NCBI GenBank assembly: GCA_035761045.1
Contig: DASTRU010000244.1
Span: 1-13,935, forward strand
Source of the DNA: DASTRU01 sp035761045
GTDB lineage: Bacteria > Pseudomonadota > Gammaproteobacteria > Burkholderiales > Burkholderiaceae_E
DNA: 13,935 nt
Reading direction: 5' to 3'
Shown: positions 1-6,559 of the stretch, piece after piece
Layout of the letters: the number at the start of each line of letters is the position of its first letter
Numbering within the stretch: the stretch's first letter is position 1
Position numbers and translations under genes: made by a program
Notes under the pieces: generated by a model
The model's input: the letters and a program-made list of their open reading frames with translations, nothing else
Databases searched by the model: none
Told to the model about the DNA's origin: nothing

Positions 1-2223
1 GCGACCTTCGATATCCACGCGACTGACTTGCACATGAATCGAATCGCCCAATCGATAACGCTGCCCGGTACGCTCGCCCCGCAGCTCGTGCAAGGCCTCG
101 TTATATTGAAAATACTCGGCGCCCAATTCGCTGACGTGCACCATGCCTTCGACATACAAACCATCAAGCGTGACGAACACCCCAAACGGCGCGACTCCCG
201 ATAACGTGCCTGAGAATTGTTCGCCCACGCGCTCGCGCATGTAAAAGCATTTAAGCCACGCCTCAACGTCGCGGCTCGCGTCGTCGGCGCGTCGTTCGTT
301 CGCCGAGCAAATAAGTCCAAGCCTGACCCATCGTTCGTGCGCTTCGGCCTGAGCCCGCTTGTCACGGGCACTGCGGCTGCGCATATCCGTCGGTTCCAAC
401 TCCACCTCCGAACGAAGCCCCGGAGGCGGATCGGGTACGTACGAACGGCCCGCGAGCACGGCTTTGATCGCGCGATGGGTAAGTAAGTCCGGGTAACGGC
501 GAATCGGGCTAGTGAAATGCGCATAGGCGTCGTACGCCAAGCCAAAATGCCCCGCGTTATCCGGCGAATAAATCGCCTGCTGCATCGAGCGCAACAACAC
601 GGTTTGCAACACCGGCGCATCGGGGCGCGGACGAATGCGGTCCATCAACGAGGCGTAGTCGCTCGCCTTAGGATCGTCGCCACCACTTAGAGTAAGGCCC
701 GTGGTCTTTAGGAACGCACGCAGGTTTTGCAGCTTTTCCGGCGTCGGTCCTTCATGTACGCGAAACAAGGTGAGTTGCTTCGAGCGAAGCATGAAGTCCG
801 CCGCGCATACGTTTGCCGCAAGCATGCATTCCTCGATCAACCGGTGCGCGTCGTTACGCGTGCGCGCGAGAATTTGTTCGATCTTGCCGACCGCGTTGCA
901 AACGATGTACGTCTCGGTGGATTCAAAATCGACCGCGCCCCGACGTTTACGCGCGCCAAGCAATGCGCGGTACAAGGCGTAGGCGTCGTGCAGATGCGGC
1001 ACCAGCGCAGCTCGCCTAGGTGGTAATTGATTCGCGAACTCCGGGCTCGACAAAATGTTCCACACCTCGGTGTAGGTGAAGCGCGCATGGCTATGCATCA
1101 CCGCCGGATAAAACTGATAGGCCGTGAGTTCACCTTCGTTAGTCACCACCATGTCGGCGACTAAGCAAAGTCGATCGACATCGGGATTCAGCGAGCACAG
1201 TCCATTACTTAGTTTTTCCGGCAGCATCGGAATCACGCGGCGCGGAAAATAAACCGACGTGCTGCGCTCGATCGCCTCTTGATCGAGCGCATCGCCGGGC
1301 GTTACGTAATGACTTACGTCCGCGATCGCGACGATGAGTCGAAACGCCTCCTTCTTCGCCTTTCCGCGTCCGGTGACGATGCGCTCGACATACACCGCGT
1401 CGTCGAAGTCGCGCGCGTCCTCGCCATCGATGGTGACCAAGGGCCCGTCCCGCAGATCCACGCGCCCTTTTAAATCCTGTGGGCGCACTTCGTTCGGTAA
1501 ATTCGCGGCGAGTGTCTTAGCCTCGTCGGAGAACACGTGCGGTACGTCGAATTTACGTACCGCGATTTCGATCTCCATGCCCGGATCGTCGATCTCGCCA
1601 AGCACCTCCACCACTTTGCCGATCGGCTGCGAATAACGCGAAGGTTGCTCGACGATCTCCACCATCACGACTTGCCCGCTTTGCGCGCCATGCGATTCGT
1701 GCGGCGGCACCAAGATGTCGTGCTTGATGCGTTGATCTTCCGGCGCCACCACATGCACGCCACGCTCGTTTAGAAAACGGCCGACCAGGCGATTGGTGCG
1801 ACGCTCGGTGACTTCGACGATCGTGCCCTCGGGCTTGCCATTGCGACCCGCGCCCGTGATCTTGACGAGCACCCGATCGCCATGCAGCACCTTGAGCATC
1901 TCTTTTGGCGACAAAAAGATGTCGGGGCTGCGATCGTCGGGGATGCAAAACCCAAATCCATCGCGATGCCCCGATACGCGGCCGGCGATGAAGTCGAGCT
2001 TCGTCGCCAACAACAGCACGCCCTTGCGGTTGGGCAGCAGTTGCCCGTCGCGCTCCATTGCTTGCAAGCGTCGCTGAAAGCCTTCCGACTCACGCGCGCC
2101 CACGTTTAATTGTTTGGCAAGTTGCCCGGGCGTTAATAGCTCGGGGGCGCTCCGCAATACCGTGAGAATGTCCTCACGACTTGGGATGGCATATTCGTAT
2201 CGCTCGTGGTCTTTTGTATTCAC
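1..2223 (-). CDS. rnr: Ribonuclease R (3'-to-5' exoribonuclease), 3' end cut by window edge
   Basis: RNase R degrades structured RNA processively from the 3' end, in mRNA decay and rRNA/tmRNA quality control in the cytoplasm. The frame is open for 741 codons, from GTG at 2223 to base 1, with no stop. An N-terminal winged-helix-like segment is followed by a cold-shock-type segment with GHRDGFGF (about residues 84-92). The RNB catalytic centre DGEDARDFDDAV (residues 266-277) keeps all four metal-binding aspartates (266, 272, 274, 275). HFTSPIRRYPDL (569-580) is the conserved late RNB motif, and an S1 domain starts near residue 670. Only the end of S1 and the usual basic tail are missing. The start is uncertain: GTG at 2238 is also in frame, because a 15-base unit holding the start codon is duplicated, and neither GTG has a well-spaced ribosome binding site. 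An in-frame TAA lies two codons upstream of 2238. The family assignment is very secure. Confidence 0.97.
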   Translation of the reverse strand, partial: MNTKDHERYEYAIPSREDILTVLRSAPELLTPGQLAKQLNVGARESEGFQRRLQAMERDGQLLPNRKGVLLLATKLDFIAGRVSGHRDGFGFCIPDDRSPDIFLSPKEMLKVLHGDRVLVKITGAGRNGKPEGTIVEVTERRTNRLVGRFLNERGVHVVAPEDQRIKHDILVPPHESHGAQSGQVVMVEIVEQPSRYSQPIGKVVEVLGEIDDPGMEIEIAVRKFDVPHVFSDEAKTLAANLPNEVRPQDLKGRVDLRDGPLVTIDGEDARDFDDAVYVERIVTGRGKAKKEAFRLIVAIADVSHYVTPGDALDQEAIERSTSVYFPRRVIPMLPEKLSNGLCSLNPDVDRLCLVADMVVTNEGELTAYQFYPAVMHSHARFTYTEVWNILSSPEFANQLPPRRAALVPHLHDAYALYRALLGARKRRGAVDFESTETYIVCNAVGKIEQILARTRNDAHRLIEECMLAANVCAADFMLRSKQLTLFRVHEGPTPEKLQNLRAFLKTTGLTLSGGDDPKASDYASLMDRIRPRPDAPVLQTVLLRSMQQAIYSPDNAGHFGLAYDAYAHFTSPIRRYPDLLTHRAIKAVLAGRSYVPDPPPGLRSEVELEPTDMRSRSARDKRAQAEAHERWVRLGLICSANERRADDASRDVEAWLKCFYMRERVGEQFSGTLSGVAPFGVFVTLDGLYVEGMVHVSELGAEYFQYNEALHELRGERTGQRYRLGDSIHVQVSRVDIEGR

Positions 2224-2239
2224 GCCTTTTCTATTCACG
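2210..2239 (-). repeat. 15-base imperfect tandem duplication over the rnr start
   Basis: On the minus strand two 15-base units lie head to tail, CGTGAATAGAAAAGG then CGTGAATACAAAAGA, identical at 13 of 15 positions. The unit is five codons long, so both GTG codons (2238-2236 and 2223-2221) are in the rnr frame. The AAAAGG of the first unit ends only one base before the second GTG, too close to act as a normal Shine-Dalgarno for it. The repeat is read directly from the sequence; any effect on initiation is inference. Confidence 0.85.
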
Positions 2240-2252
2240 TGTTAGGCCGCGT

Positions 2253-2258
2253 ATTAAA
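2253..2258 (-). promoter_or_regulatory. Candidate -10 element for rnr
   Basis: The minus strand reads TTTAAT, a fair match to a sigma-70 -10 box, 14 to 19 bases upstream of the first GTG of rnr. No good -35 lies 16 to 18 bases further upstream. If used, transcription would start near 2246, giving a very short leader before GTG 2238 and about 20 bases before GTG 2223. rnr needs some promoter here because the gene upstream is separated from it by a tRNA on the other strand. Confidence 0.3.
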
Positions 2259-2284
2259 GTCACGCGGACCATGGTTTATTGGAC

Positions 2285-2313
2285 TTGGGGCACTTAGCGA
2301 AACTCGCTATACT
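2285..2313 (+). promoter_or_regulatory. Promoter of tRNA-Leu
   Basis: TTGGGG (2285-2290) and TATACT (2308-2313) are separated by exactly 17 bases, fitting a sigma-70 promoter with a weak -35 and a good -10. Transcription should start near 2320. The discriminator just after the -10 is GC-rich (CGCGGCC), as is usual for stable RNA promoters under stringent (ppGpp) control; that regulation is inferred from this feature only. Confidence 0.65.
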
Positions 2314-2324
2314 CGCGGCCTCCT

Positions 2325-2349
2325 GCGGTTTGCCTAGTCCGGCAGCCGC
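2325..2349 (+). other. Hairpin in the 5' leader of the tRNA-Leu precursor
   Basis: GCGG (2325-2328) pairs with CCGC (2346-2349) and TGCC (2331-2334) pairs with GGCA (2341-2344). The loop is TAGTCC, with a small internal loop of TT against G. The helix ends three bases before the mature tRNA 5' end at 2353, where RNase P cuts. The pairing is seen directly; its function is unknown. Confidence 0.5.
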
Positions 2350-2352
2350 CGT

Positions 2353-2437
2353 GCCCAGGTGGCGAAATTGGTAGACGCGCTAGTTTCAGGTACTAGTGCC
2401 GAAAGGCTTGGGGGTTCGAGTCCCTTCCTGGGCACCA
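2353..2437 (+). tRNA. tRNA-Leu, anticodon CAG
   Basis: This class II tRNA of 85 bases has an encoded CCA (2435-2437). The acceptor stem GCCCAGG (2353-2359) pairs perfectly with CCTGGGC (2427-2433), with discriminator A at 2434 as expected for leucine tRNAs. The anticodon stem CTAGT/ACTAG holds the loop TTCAGGT, giving anticodon CAG, which reads CUG. The long variable arm is a GCC-GAAA-GGC hairpin. The T loop is TTCGAGT, and its stem has two G-U pairs at the acceptor side. It resembles E. coli tRNA-Leu(CAG) in the D arm and anticodon region. It is the only plus-strand gene in the window and has its own promoter and terminator. Confidence 0.96.
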
Positions 2438-2461
2438 ACAGATTTACTTAAAGACTTACTC

Positions 2462-2492
2462 AAGGCCCGCCATGCGCAGGCCTTTTTGTTTT
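2462..2492 (+). terminator. Rho-independent terminator of tRNA-Leu
   Basis: AAGGCC (2462-2467) followed by CGC pairs with GCG and then GGCCTT (2479-2484), with a CAT loop and a CA bulge. A T-rich tract, TTTTTGTTTT when counted from the stem end, follows to 2492. It lies 25 bases after the tRNA. The same inverted repeat lies just past the stop codon of the minus-strand phosphoribosyltransferase gene. On that strand the hairpin is not followed by a clean U tract, so any termination there would be weaker. Confidence 0.85.
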
Positions 2493-2494
2493 GC

Positions 2495-3064
2495 TCAACC
2501 GTTTTTAGCGCTTCGTTCAATGGCATCGGCGGTATCTTCCTCGGCTTGTCGGCGACGTTGAGCCGCACGTCGCATCAAGGTTTCCATCGGCATGCCGTCG
2601 TACAACTCGAACGGCTGATGGATCCACGGACTTTCCGATAAAAACTGTACCGCGTAATGAGGCGTATGAACCGAATGCGCCTTATGCCAAAGCACGGCCG
2701 TGCGAATCTCTTCGATTTCGGCGTGGCGTGCGCGCAAATGCTCGACGACGGCGTGCAACGTACGACCGGAATCGGCCATGTCGTCGATCAACAGCACGCG
2801 TTTGCCAAGCTCGCGCGCCGTGGACGTGAAATGGTCCGCCACGATCAACGTACCTTGGCGGGTGCCCGAATCCTCGCGATACGAGCTGGTACTAAGAATC
2901 GCAAAGGGTTTACCAAACAAGCGTGAAAACACATCGCCTATGCGTAAGCCGCCGCGCGCCAGGCACAGCACGGTGTCGAATTCCCAATGCGACTCGGCGA
3001 CCTTCACCGCCAAGTCTTCAATCAAGTCGTGATACTGGTCCCAGCTAACGTGAAGGTCGTTCAT
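2495..3064 (-). CDS. Purine-type phosphoribosyltransferase (Gpt/Hpt-like)
   Basis: The 189-residue protein belongs to the type I phosphoribosyltransferase fold, which joins a base to PRPP and releases pyrophosphate. The PRPP-binding motif VLLIDDMADSGRTL spans about residues 90-103, and LARGGL (35-40) is the pyrophosphate loop. SPWIHQPFE (about 145-153) resembles the base-binding WIEQPW segment of E. coli Gpt, suggesting guanine, xanthine or hypoxanthine salvage. The exact base cannot be read from the sequence. After residue 165 comes a charged, Arg/Glu-rich tail not found in E. coli Gpt. The start chosen is ATG at 3064; a TTG codon directly before it could extend the protein by one residue. 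The gene begins 12 bases after purA, fitting co-expression of purine synthesis and salvage. No clear ribosome binding site precedes it, so coupling to purA is likely. Confidence 0.88.
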   Translation of the reverse strand: MNDLHVSWDQYHDLIEDLAVKVAESHWEFDTVLCLARGGLRIGDVFSRLFGKPFAILSTSSYREDSGTRQGTLIVADHFTSTARELGKRVLLIDDMADSGRTLHAVVEHLRARHAEIEEIRTAVLWHKAHSVHTPHYAVQFLSESPWIHQPFELYDGMPMETLMRRAAQRRRQAEEDTADAIERSAKNG

Positions 3065-3076
3065 CAATGCGCGGAC

Positions 3077-4366
3077 TTATTTGAACGGATGGCGCAACAC
3101 GATGGTTTGGTCGCGATCCGGTCCGGTGGAGATGAGATCGATCGGCGCGCGGCAGACGTCGGATAACAGTTGCAGATAACGCCGTGCGTTGCCCGGCAGT
3201 CCGTCGATCGAGGTCACTCCAACCGTCGATTCGGTCCACCCCGGAACCTCCTCGTACACCGGCTCGCAGCCTTCGACGTTCTCCGCGCCGAACGGCAGGA
3301 TGTCAACCGTGCGGCCATCCACTTTGTAGCCAACTCCAACGCGTACCGACTCGAACCCGTCGAGCACGTCGAGCTTGGTCACGCATAAGCCCGACACACC
3401 GTTGAGTTGCACCGAACGACGAAGCGCGGCGGCATCGAACCAACCCGTGCGACGCGGGCGGCCCGTGACCGAACCAAACTCCTTACCGATTTCGGCGATA
3501 CGCTTGCCCACGTCGTCGAATAATTCAGTCGGAAACGGGCCTGAACCCACGCGCGTGGTGTACGCCTTCGTGATTCCAAGCACGTATTGCAAACGCTGCG
3601 GCCCAACGCCGGCGCCCGCGCACGCCGCGCCCGCCACGCAATTGGAACTCGTCACGAACGGATACGTTCCGTGATCGACATCCAATAACGAACCTTGCGC
3701 GCCTTCGAACAACAAGTTCTCGCCGCGTTCGTTCGCCTCGTACAGCAAACGGGAGACATCGGCGACCATGGGGCTCAAGCGCTCCGCGTAGGCAAGCGCA
3801 TCGTCATGCACACGGGCATAGTCGAGAGCCGCCGCGCCTAAGTAATGCACGAGCACGAAGTTGTGATAGTCGAGCACCTCGTGCAGTCGTTCGGCGAAGG
3901 TGCGCGGACGTAATAAGTCTTGCAAACGGATGGCACGGCGCGCGGCTTTGTCTTCGTATGCGGGGCCAATGCCACGGCCCGTGGTGCCGATCTTGGCCTC
4001 GCCCTTTTTCGCCTCGCGCGCCTGATCCACCGCGACGTGATACGGCAGGATGAGCGGACATGCTTCGGAAATACGCAGGCGCGAGCGTACTTCCACGCCG
4101 GCCGCTTCAAGCTCGGCGATTTCCTTGAGCAGCGCTTCGGGCGAAAGCACGACACCGTTGCCGATGTAGCACGTCACGCCCTCGCGCATGATGCCCGAGG
4201 GAATCAAACGCAAAATCGTTTTGCGACCATGAATGATGAGCGTATGACCGGCGTTGTGTCCGCCTTGAAAGCGGACCACGCCTTGGGCGTTATCGGTTAG
4301 CCAGTCAACGATCTTGCCTTTACCTTCGTCACCCCATTGGGTGCCGATCACGACGACATTCTTCAT
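3077..4366 (-). CDS. purA: Adenylosuccinate synthetase
   Basis: PurA joins IMP and aspartate using GTP to make adenylosuccinate, the committed step to AMP. The 429-residue length is normal. The N-terminal GTQWGDEGKGK (residues 8-18) carries the catalytic Asp13, and GGHNAGHT (35-42) carries His41. GTTGRGIGPAYEDK is the conserved IMP-site loop, and GSVTGRPRRTGWFD and TKLDVLDG are the later IMP/aspartate and GTP-binding segments. The protein ends in the family's STGPDRDQTI segment. The frame stays open for nine more codons upstream, but family members begin with MKNVVVIG, so ATG 4366 is chosen. That ATG overlaps the TGA of hisZ as ATGA, so translation is probably coupled. The gene is intact, with no missing key residue. 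Confidence 0.98.
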   Translation of the reverse strand: MKNVVVIGTQWGDEGKGKIVDWLTDNAQGVVRFQGGHNAGHTLIIHGRKTILRLIPSGIMREGVTCYIGNGVVLSPEALLKEIAELEAAGVEVRSRLRISEACPLILPYHVAVDQAREAKKGEAKIGTTGRGIGPAYEDKAARRAIRLQDLLRPRTFAERLHEVLDYHNFVLVHYLGAAALDYARVHDDALAYAERLSPMVADVSRLLYEANERGENLLFEGAQGSLLDVDHGTYPFVTSSNCVAGAACAGAGVGPQRLQYVLGITKAYTTRVGSGPFPTELFDDVGKRIAEIGKEFGSVTGRPRRTGWFDAAALRRSVQLNGVSGLCVTKLDVLDGFESVRVGVGYKVDGRTVDILPFGAENVEGCEPVYEEVPGWTESTVGVTSIDGLPGNARRYLQLLSDVCRAPIDLISTGPDRDQTIVLRHPFK

Positions 4367-5517
4367 TTCGATACGGGTTGAACGACCGCCCATCCATCGG
4401 CGGTCTTGGTGATCGCGCGGTCACACGCGAACTCGTTACGTTGATCTTCGTGGTGCGGCAAATCTTGCACGACCACCTCTCCTTGCTCGCGCAGCTGCTT
4501 GATCAGCGAGCGCAATTGCGCATCATCGGCCCACGGCGCGCGAATCGCGGGACGCGGCGCAGGTAACTCCATGAGCGATGCGATATCGCGTAAGTCGACG
4601 GAAAACCCCGTGGCCGGTCGCGCCCGACCAAACGCACGACCGACTTCGTCGTAGCGCCCGCCGCGAATCACCGCGTTGGGCGCGCCCGCGCAGTACACGG
4701 CGAAAGTAATTCCGCTGTGGTACTGAATGCCGTGCAATTCAGCGAGATCGATCGTCACTTGCGCGGACGGCAATACCTTCACCAGCGCTTCGAGTTCGTC
4801 GATAGCCGACAGCACGGCCTTGAACCGCGCGAATACTTCACGTGTCTTGGCAAGCACCTCGACGCCACCGTACAACCCGCACAAACTCACGAGGGCCGCA
4901 CGCGTAGCGGGCTCAAGCCGCTCGTACTCGCGAAGAGCGGGAACGTCCTTGGCAAGCACGAGGCCGACAATTTCGTCGTAACGCTCCTGCCCCACGGACG
5001 CGCGGTCCAACAACGCGCCAAACACGCCGACATGCGATAAATCGATGCGTACGTCGCGTAACCCGGCAATGGCCGCCGATGCGAATGCAAGCTCGGCGAT
5101 TTCTTGATCGGCCTCGGGCCCCGCGTGGCCATACAGCTCGGCACCCACTTGAAACGGTTCGCGCGTTGATGCGATTCCTCGCGGCATCGCATGCACCGTT
5201 GACCCGGCATAACACAAACGCACCACGCCATCGCGATTAAGAAGATGCGCGTCGATACGTGCGACCTGTGGCGTGATGTCGGCACGCAACCCCAAGGTGC
5301 GGCCGGAAAGCTGATCCACCACCTTGAGCGTGTGCAGGTCTAGATCGCGTCCAGTACCCGTCAACAGTGAATCGACGTATTCAAGCAGCGGGGGAAACAC
5401 CAACTCGTATCCATACGCTCGATAAACATCGAGCAGCCGCCGACGCAGATCTTCGATCTGACGTGCTTCGGCGGGGAGGATGTCGGCGATGTGTTCGGGA
5501 AGCAGCCACTTCGTCAT
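4363..5517 (-). CDS. hisZ: ATP phosphoribosyltransferase regulatory subunit HisZ
   Basis: HisZ is a histidyl-tRNA synthetase paralogue without aminoacylation activity. It binds short-form HisG and is needed for the first step of histidine synthesis and its feedback by histidine. The 384-residue length fits HisZ and is shorter than HisRS because the anticodon-binding domain is absent. Class II synthetase-like segments are visible: LRADITPQVARI (77-88), a degenerate motif 2 in STVHAMPRGIASTREPFQ (106-123), and IRGGRYDEVGRAFGR with GFSVDL towards the C-terminus. The frame is open upstream to 5604, but the family starts near MTKWLLPEHIADILP, so ATG 5517 is chosen. No strong ribosome binding site is seen. 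hisG itself is not in the window. The gene overlaps purA by four bases and is 133 bases from hflC, so it may have its own promoter. Confidence 0.95.
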   Translation of the reverse strand: MTKWLLPEHIADILPAEARQIEDLRRRLLDVYRAYGYELVFPPLLEYVDSLLTGTGRDLDLHTLKVVDQLSGRTLGLRADITPQVARIDAHLLNRDGVVRLCYAGSTVHAMPRGIASTREPFQVGAELYGHAGPEADQEIAELAFASAAIAGLRDVRIDLSHVGVFGALLDRASVGQERYDEIVGLVLAKDVPALREYERLEPATRAALVSLCGLYGGVEVLAKTREVFARFKAVLSAIDELEALVKVLPSAQVTIDLAELHGIQYHSGITFAVYCAGAPNAVIRGGRYDEVGRAFGRARPATGFSVDLRDIASLMELPAPRPAIRAPWADDAQLRSLIKQLREQGEVVVQDLPHHEDQRNEFACDRAITKTADGWAVVQPVSK

Positions 5518-5650
5518 GGCTGGCGGCAACCCGTTGGCCGGGTGCGATGGCTGTAAAGCCGTATTGTAGGCGAAGACGAAGCGCGCCCTTGGCTCAACGA
5601 CCAAACTGGTGGCGCGAATGTCGTATTGGCTAATACAGCGCGTTGCAAAA
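5518..5650 (-). promoter_or_regulatory. hflC-hisZ gap with a possible promoter for hisZ-purA
   Basis: This is the longest gap between protein genes of the minus-strand run, apart from the tRNA region. The minus strand has TACAAT at 5568-5563, a good -10 match 46 bases before the hisZ start. TTGAGC at 5597-5592 resembles a -35 but lies 23 bases away, too far for a normal sigma-70 promoter. A small perfect hairpin, GTATT-AGCC-AATAC, lies at 5636-5623, 14 bases after the hflC stop, with no U tract, so it is not a classic terminator. A transcription boundary here is plausible but unproven. Confidence 0.35.
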
Positions 5651-6544
5651 TCAACGAGATGGACGCGCCGGTGCCGCCGAGCCCGATTGCTTGAAGTAGC
5701 GCAGGAAATCGTTTGAAGGATCGAGCACGATCACATTGCTACGCGTGTTGAACGTTTGGCGATACGCCTCGAGGCTGCGATAGAACGATGCGAACTCGGG
5801 GTTTTGACCAAACGCTTCGGCGTAAATCGCAGAGGCTTTAGCGTCGCCCTCGCCACGAATTTTCTGCGAGTCCCGATACGCCTCGGCGATCAACACTTCA
5901 CGCTGCCGATCGGCGTCGGCGCGAATCTTTTCGCCTTCGGCGGCGCCGATCGAACGACGCTCGTTCGCCACGCGCTTACGCTCGGCTTCCATGCGCCGAA
6001 ACACGGAATCTGAACTCTCGGGACTGAATTCAACGCGCTTGAGTCGCACGTCGACGATCTCAACGCCAAACGGCTTCACGCGCTCCGCGACCGCTTGCGT
6101 GATCTCTTGCATGATCACGTCGCGCTCCTTGGAGCTCACGTCGTTGACCGTACGCCGCGAGACCGCGTTTTGCAGCGCTTCTCGAATGATGATGTTGATA
6201 CGGTCTTGCGCGCCACGCTCGCTGCCTTGAAAGCTCACGAAGAACAAGCGCGGATCGAATATGCGCCACTTCACGAACGAATCAACCAGCAAATTGATCT
6301 TCTCGGATGTTTGCACGCGATCGGCGTCGGGCGTGTCGATGGTGAGAATGCGTTTATCGAAGTACGCGACGTTCTGAAACGGCGGCGGCAGTTTGAAATA
6401 CAAGCCCGGTTCGCGAATTTCGCGACGCAACTCGCCAAGCGAGAACACGATCGCGAACTGTCGTTGATCGACGATGAACACACAGCTCGCGAGCATGAGC
6501 AGCCCAACGAGCAACACGGCGGCAAAAGCAAAGGCGCGATTCAT
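5651..6544 (-). CDS. hflC: SPFH membrane protein HflC, FtsH modulator
   Basis: HflC forms a large inner-membrane complex with HflK that surrounds or contacts the AAA protease FtsH and modulates its turnover of membrane proteins. The 297-residue protein has a hydrophobic anchor at about residues 5-25, then the SPFH/band 7 domain beginning FIVDQRQFAIVF. A helical Arg/Glu/Ala-rich stretch (about 180-245) contains RMEAERKRVANERR and GEGDAKASAIYAEAFG, both typical of HflC. It is shorter than E. coli HflC, which has an insertion before the coiled region; the short form is usual in betaproteobacteria. LASC at 18-21 mimics a lipobox inside the anchor. ATG 6544 lies 15 bases after the hflK stop with no clear ribosome binding site, so coupling to hflK is likely. 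Confidence 0.95.
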   Translation of the reverse strand: MNRAFAFAAVLLVGLLMLASCVFIVDQRQFAIVFSLGELRREIREPGLYFKLPPPFQNVAYFDKRILTIDTPDADRVQTSEKINLLVDSFVKWRIFDPRLFFVSFQGSERGAQDRINIIIREALQNAVSRRTVNDVSSKERDVIMQEITQAVAERVKPFGVEIVDVRLKRVEFSPESSDSVFRRMEAERKRVANERRSIGAAEGEKIRADADRQREVLIAEAYRDSQKIRGEGDAKASAIYAEAFGQNPEFASFYRSLEAYRQTFNTRSNVIVLDPSNDFLRYFKQSGSAAPARPSR

Positions 6545-6559
6545 GAGAGCAGATTCGGT

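Noticed and set aside
2268..2275. Palindrome ACCATGGT between the tRNA and rnr promoters as an operator
   Set aside because: Eight bases of perfect palindrome occur by chance often enough, and no flanking symmetry extends it.
2353..2437. tRNA-Leu as an integration site for a mobile element
   Set aside because: No integrase gene, no repeated tRNA 3' end and no change in gene character are visible nearby; both sides are housekeeping genes.
2396..2641. Plus-strand open frame starting inside tRNA-Leu
   Set aside because: It begins in the tRNA, runs through the terminator and then antisense to the phosphoribosyltransferase gene, with no ribosome binding site or recognisable protein features.
5518..5604. 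Upstream extension of hisZ by 29 codons
   Set aside because: The frame is open, but HisZ proteins begin near MTKWLLPEHIADILP and the extra residues look like translated intergenic sequence. The same reasoning removes upstream extensions of purA (to 4393), der (to 10803) and bamB (to 12022).
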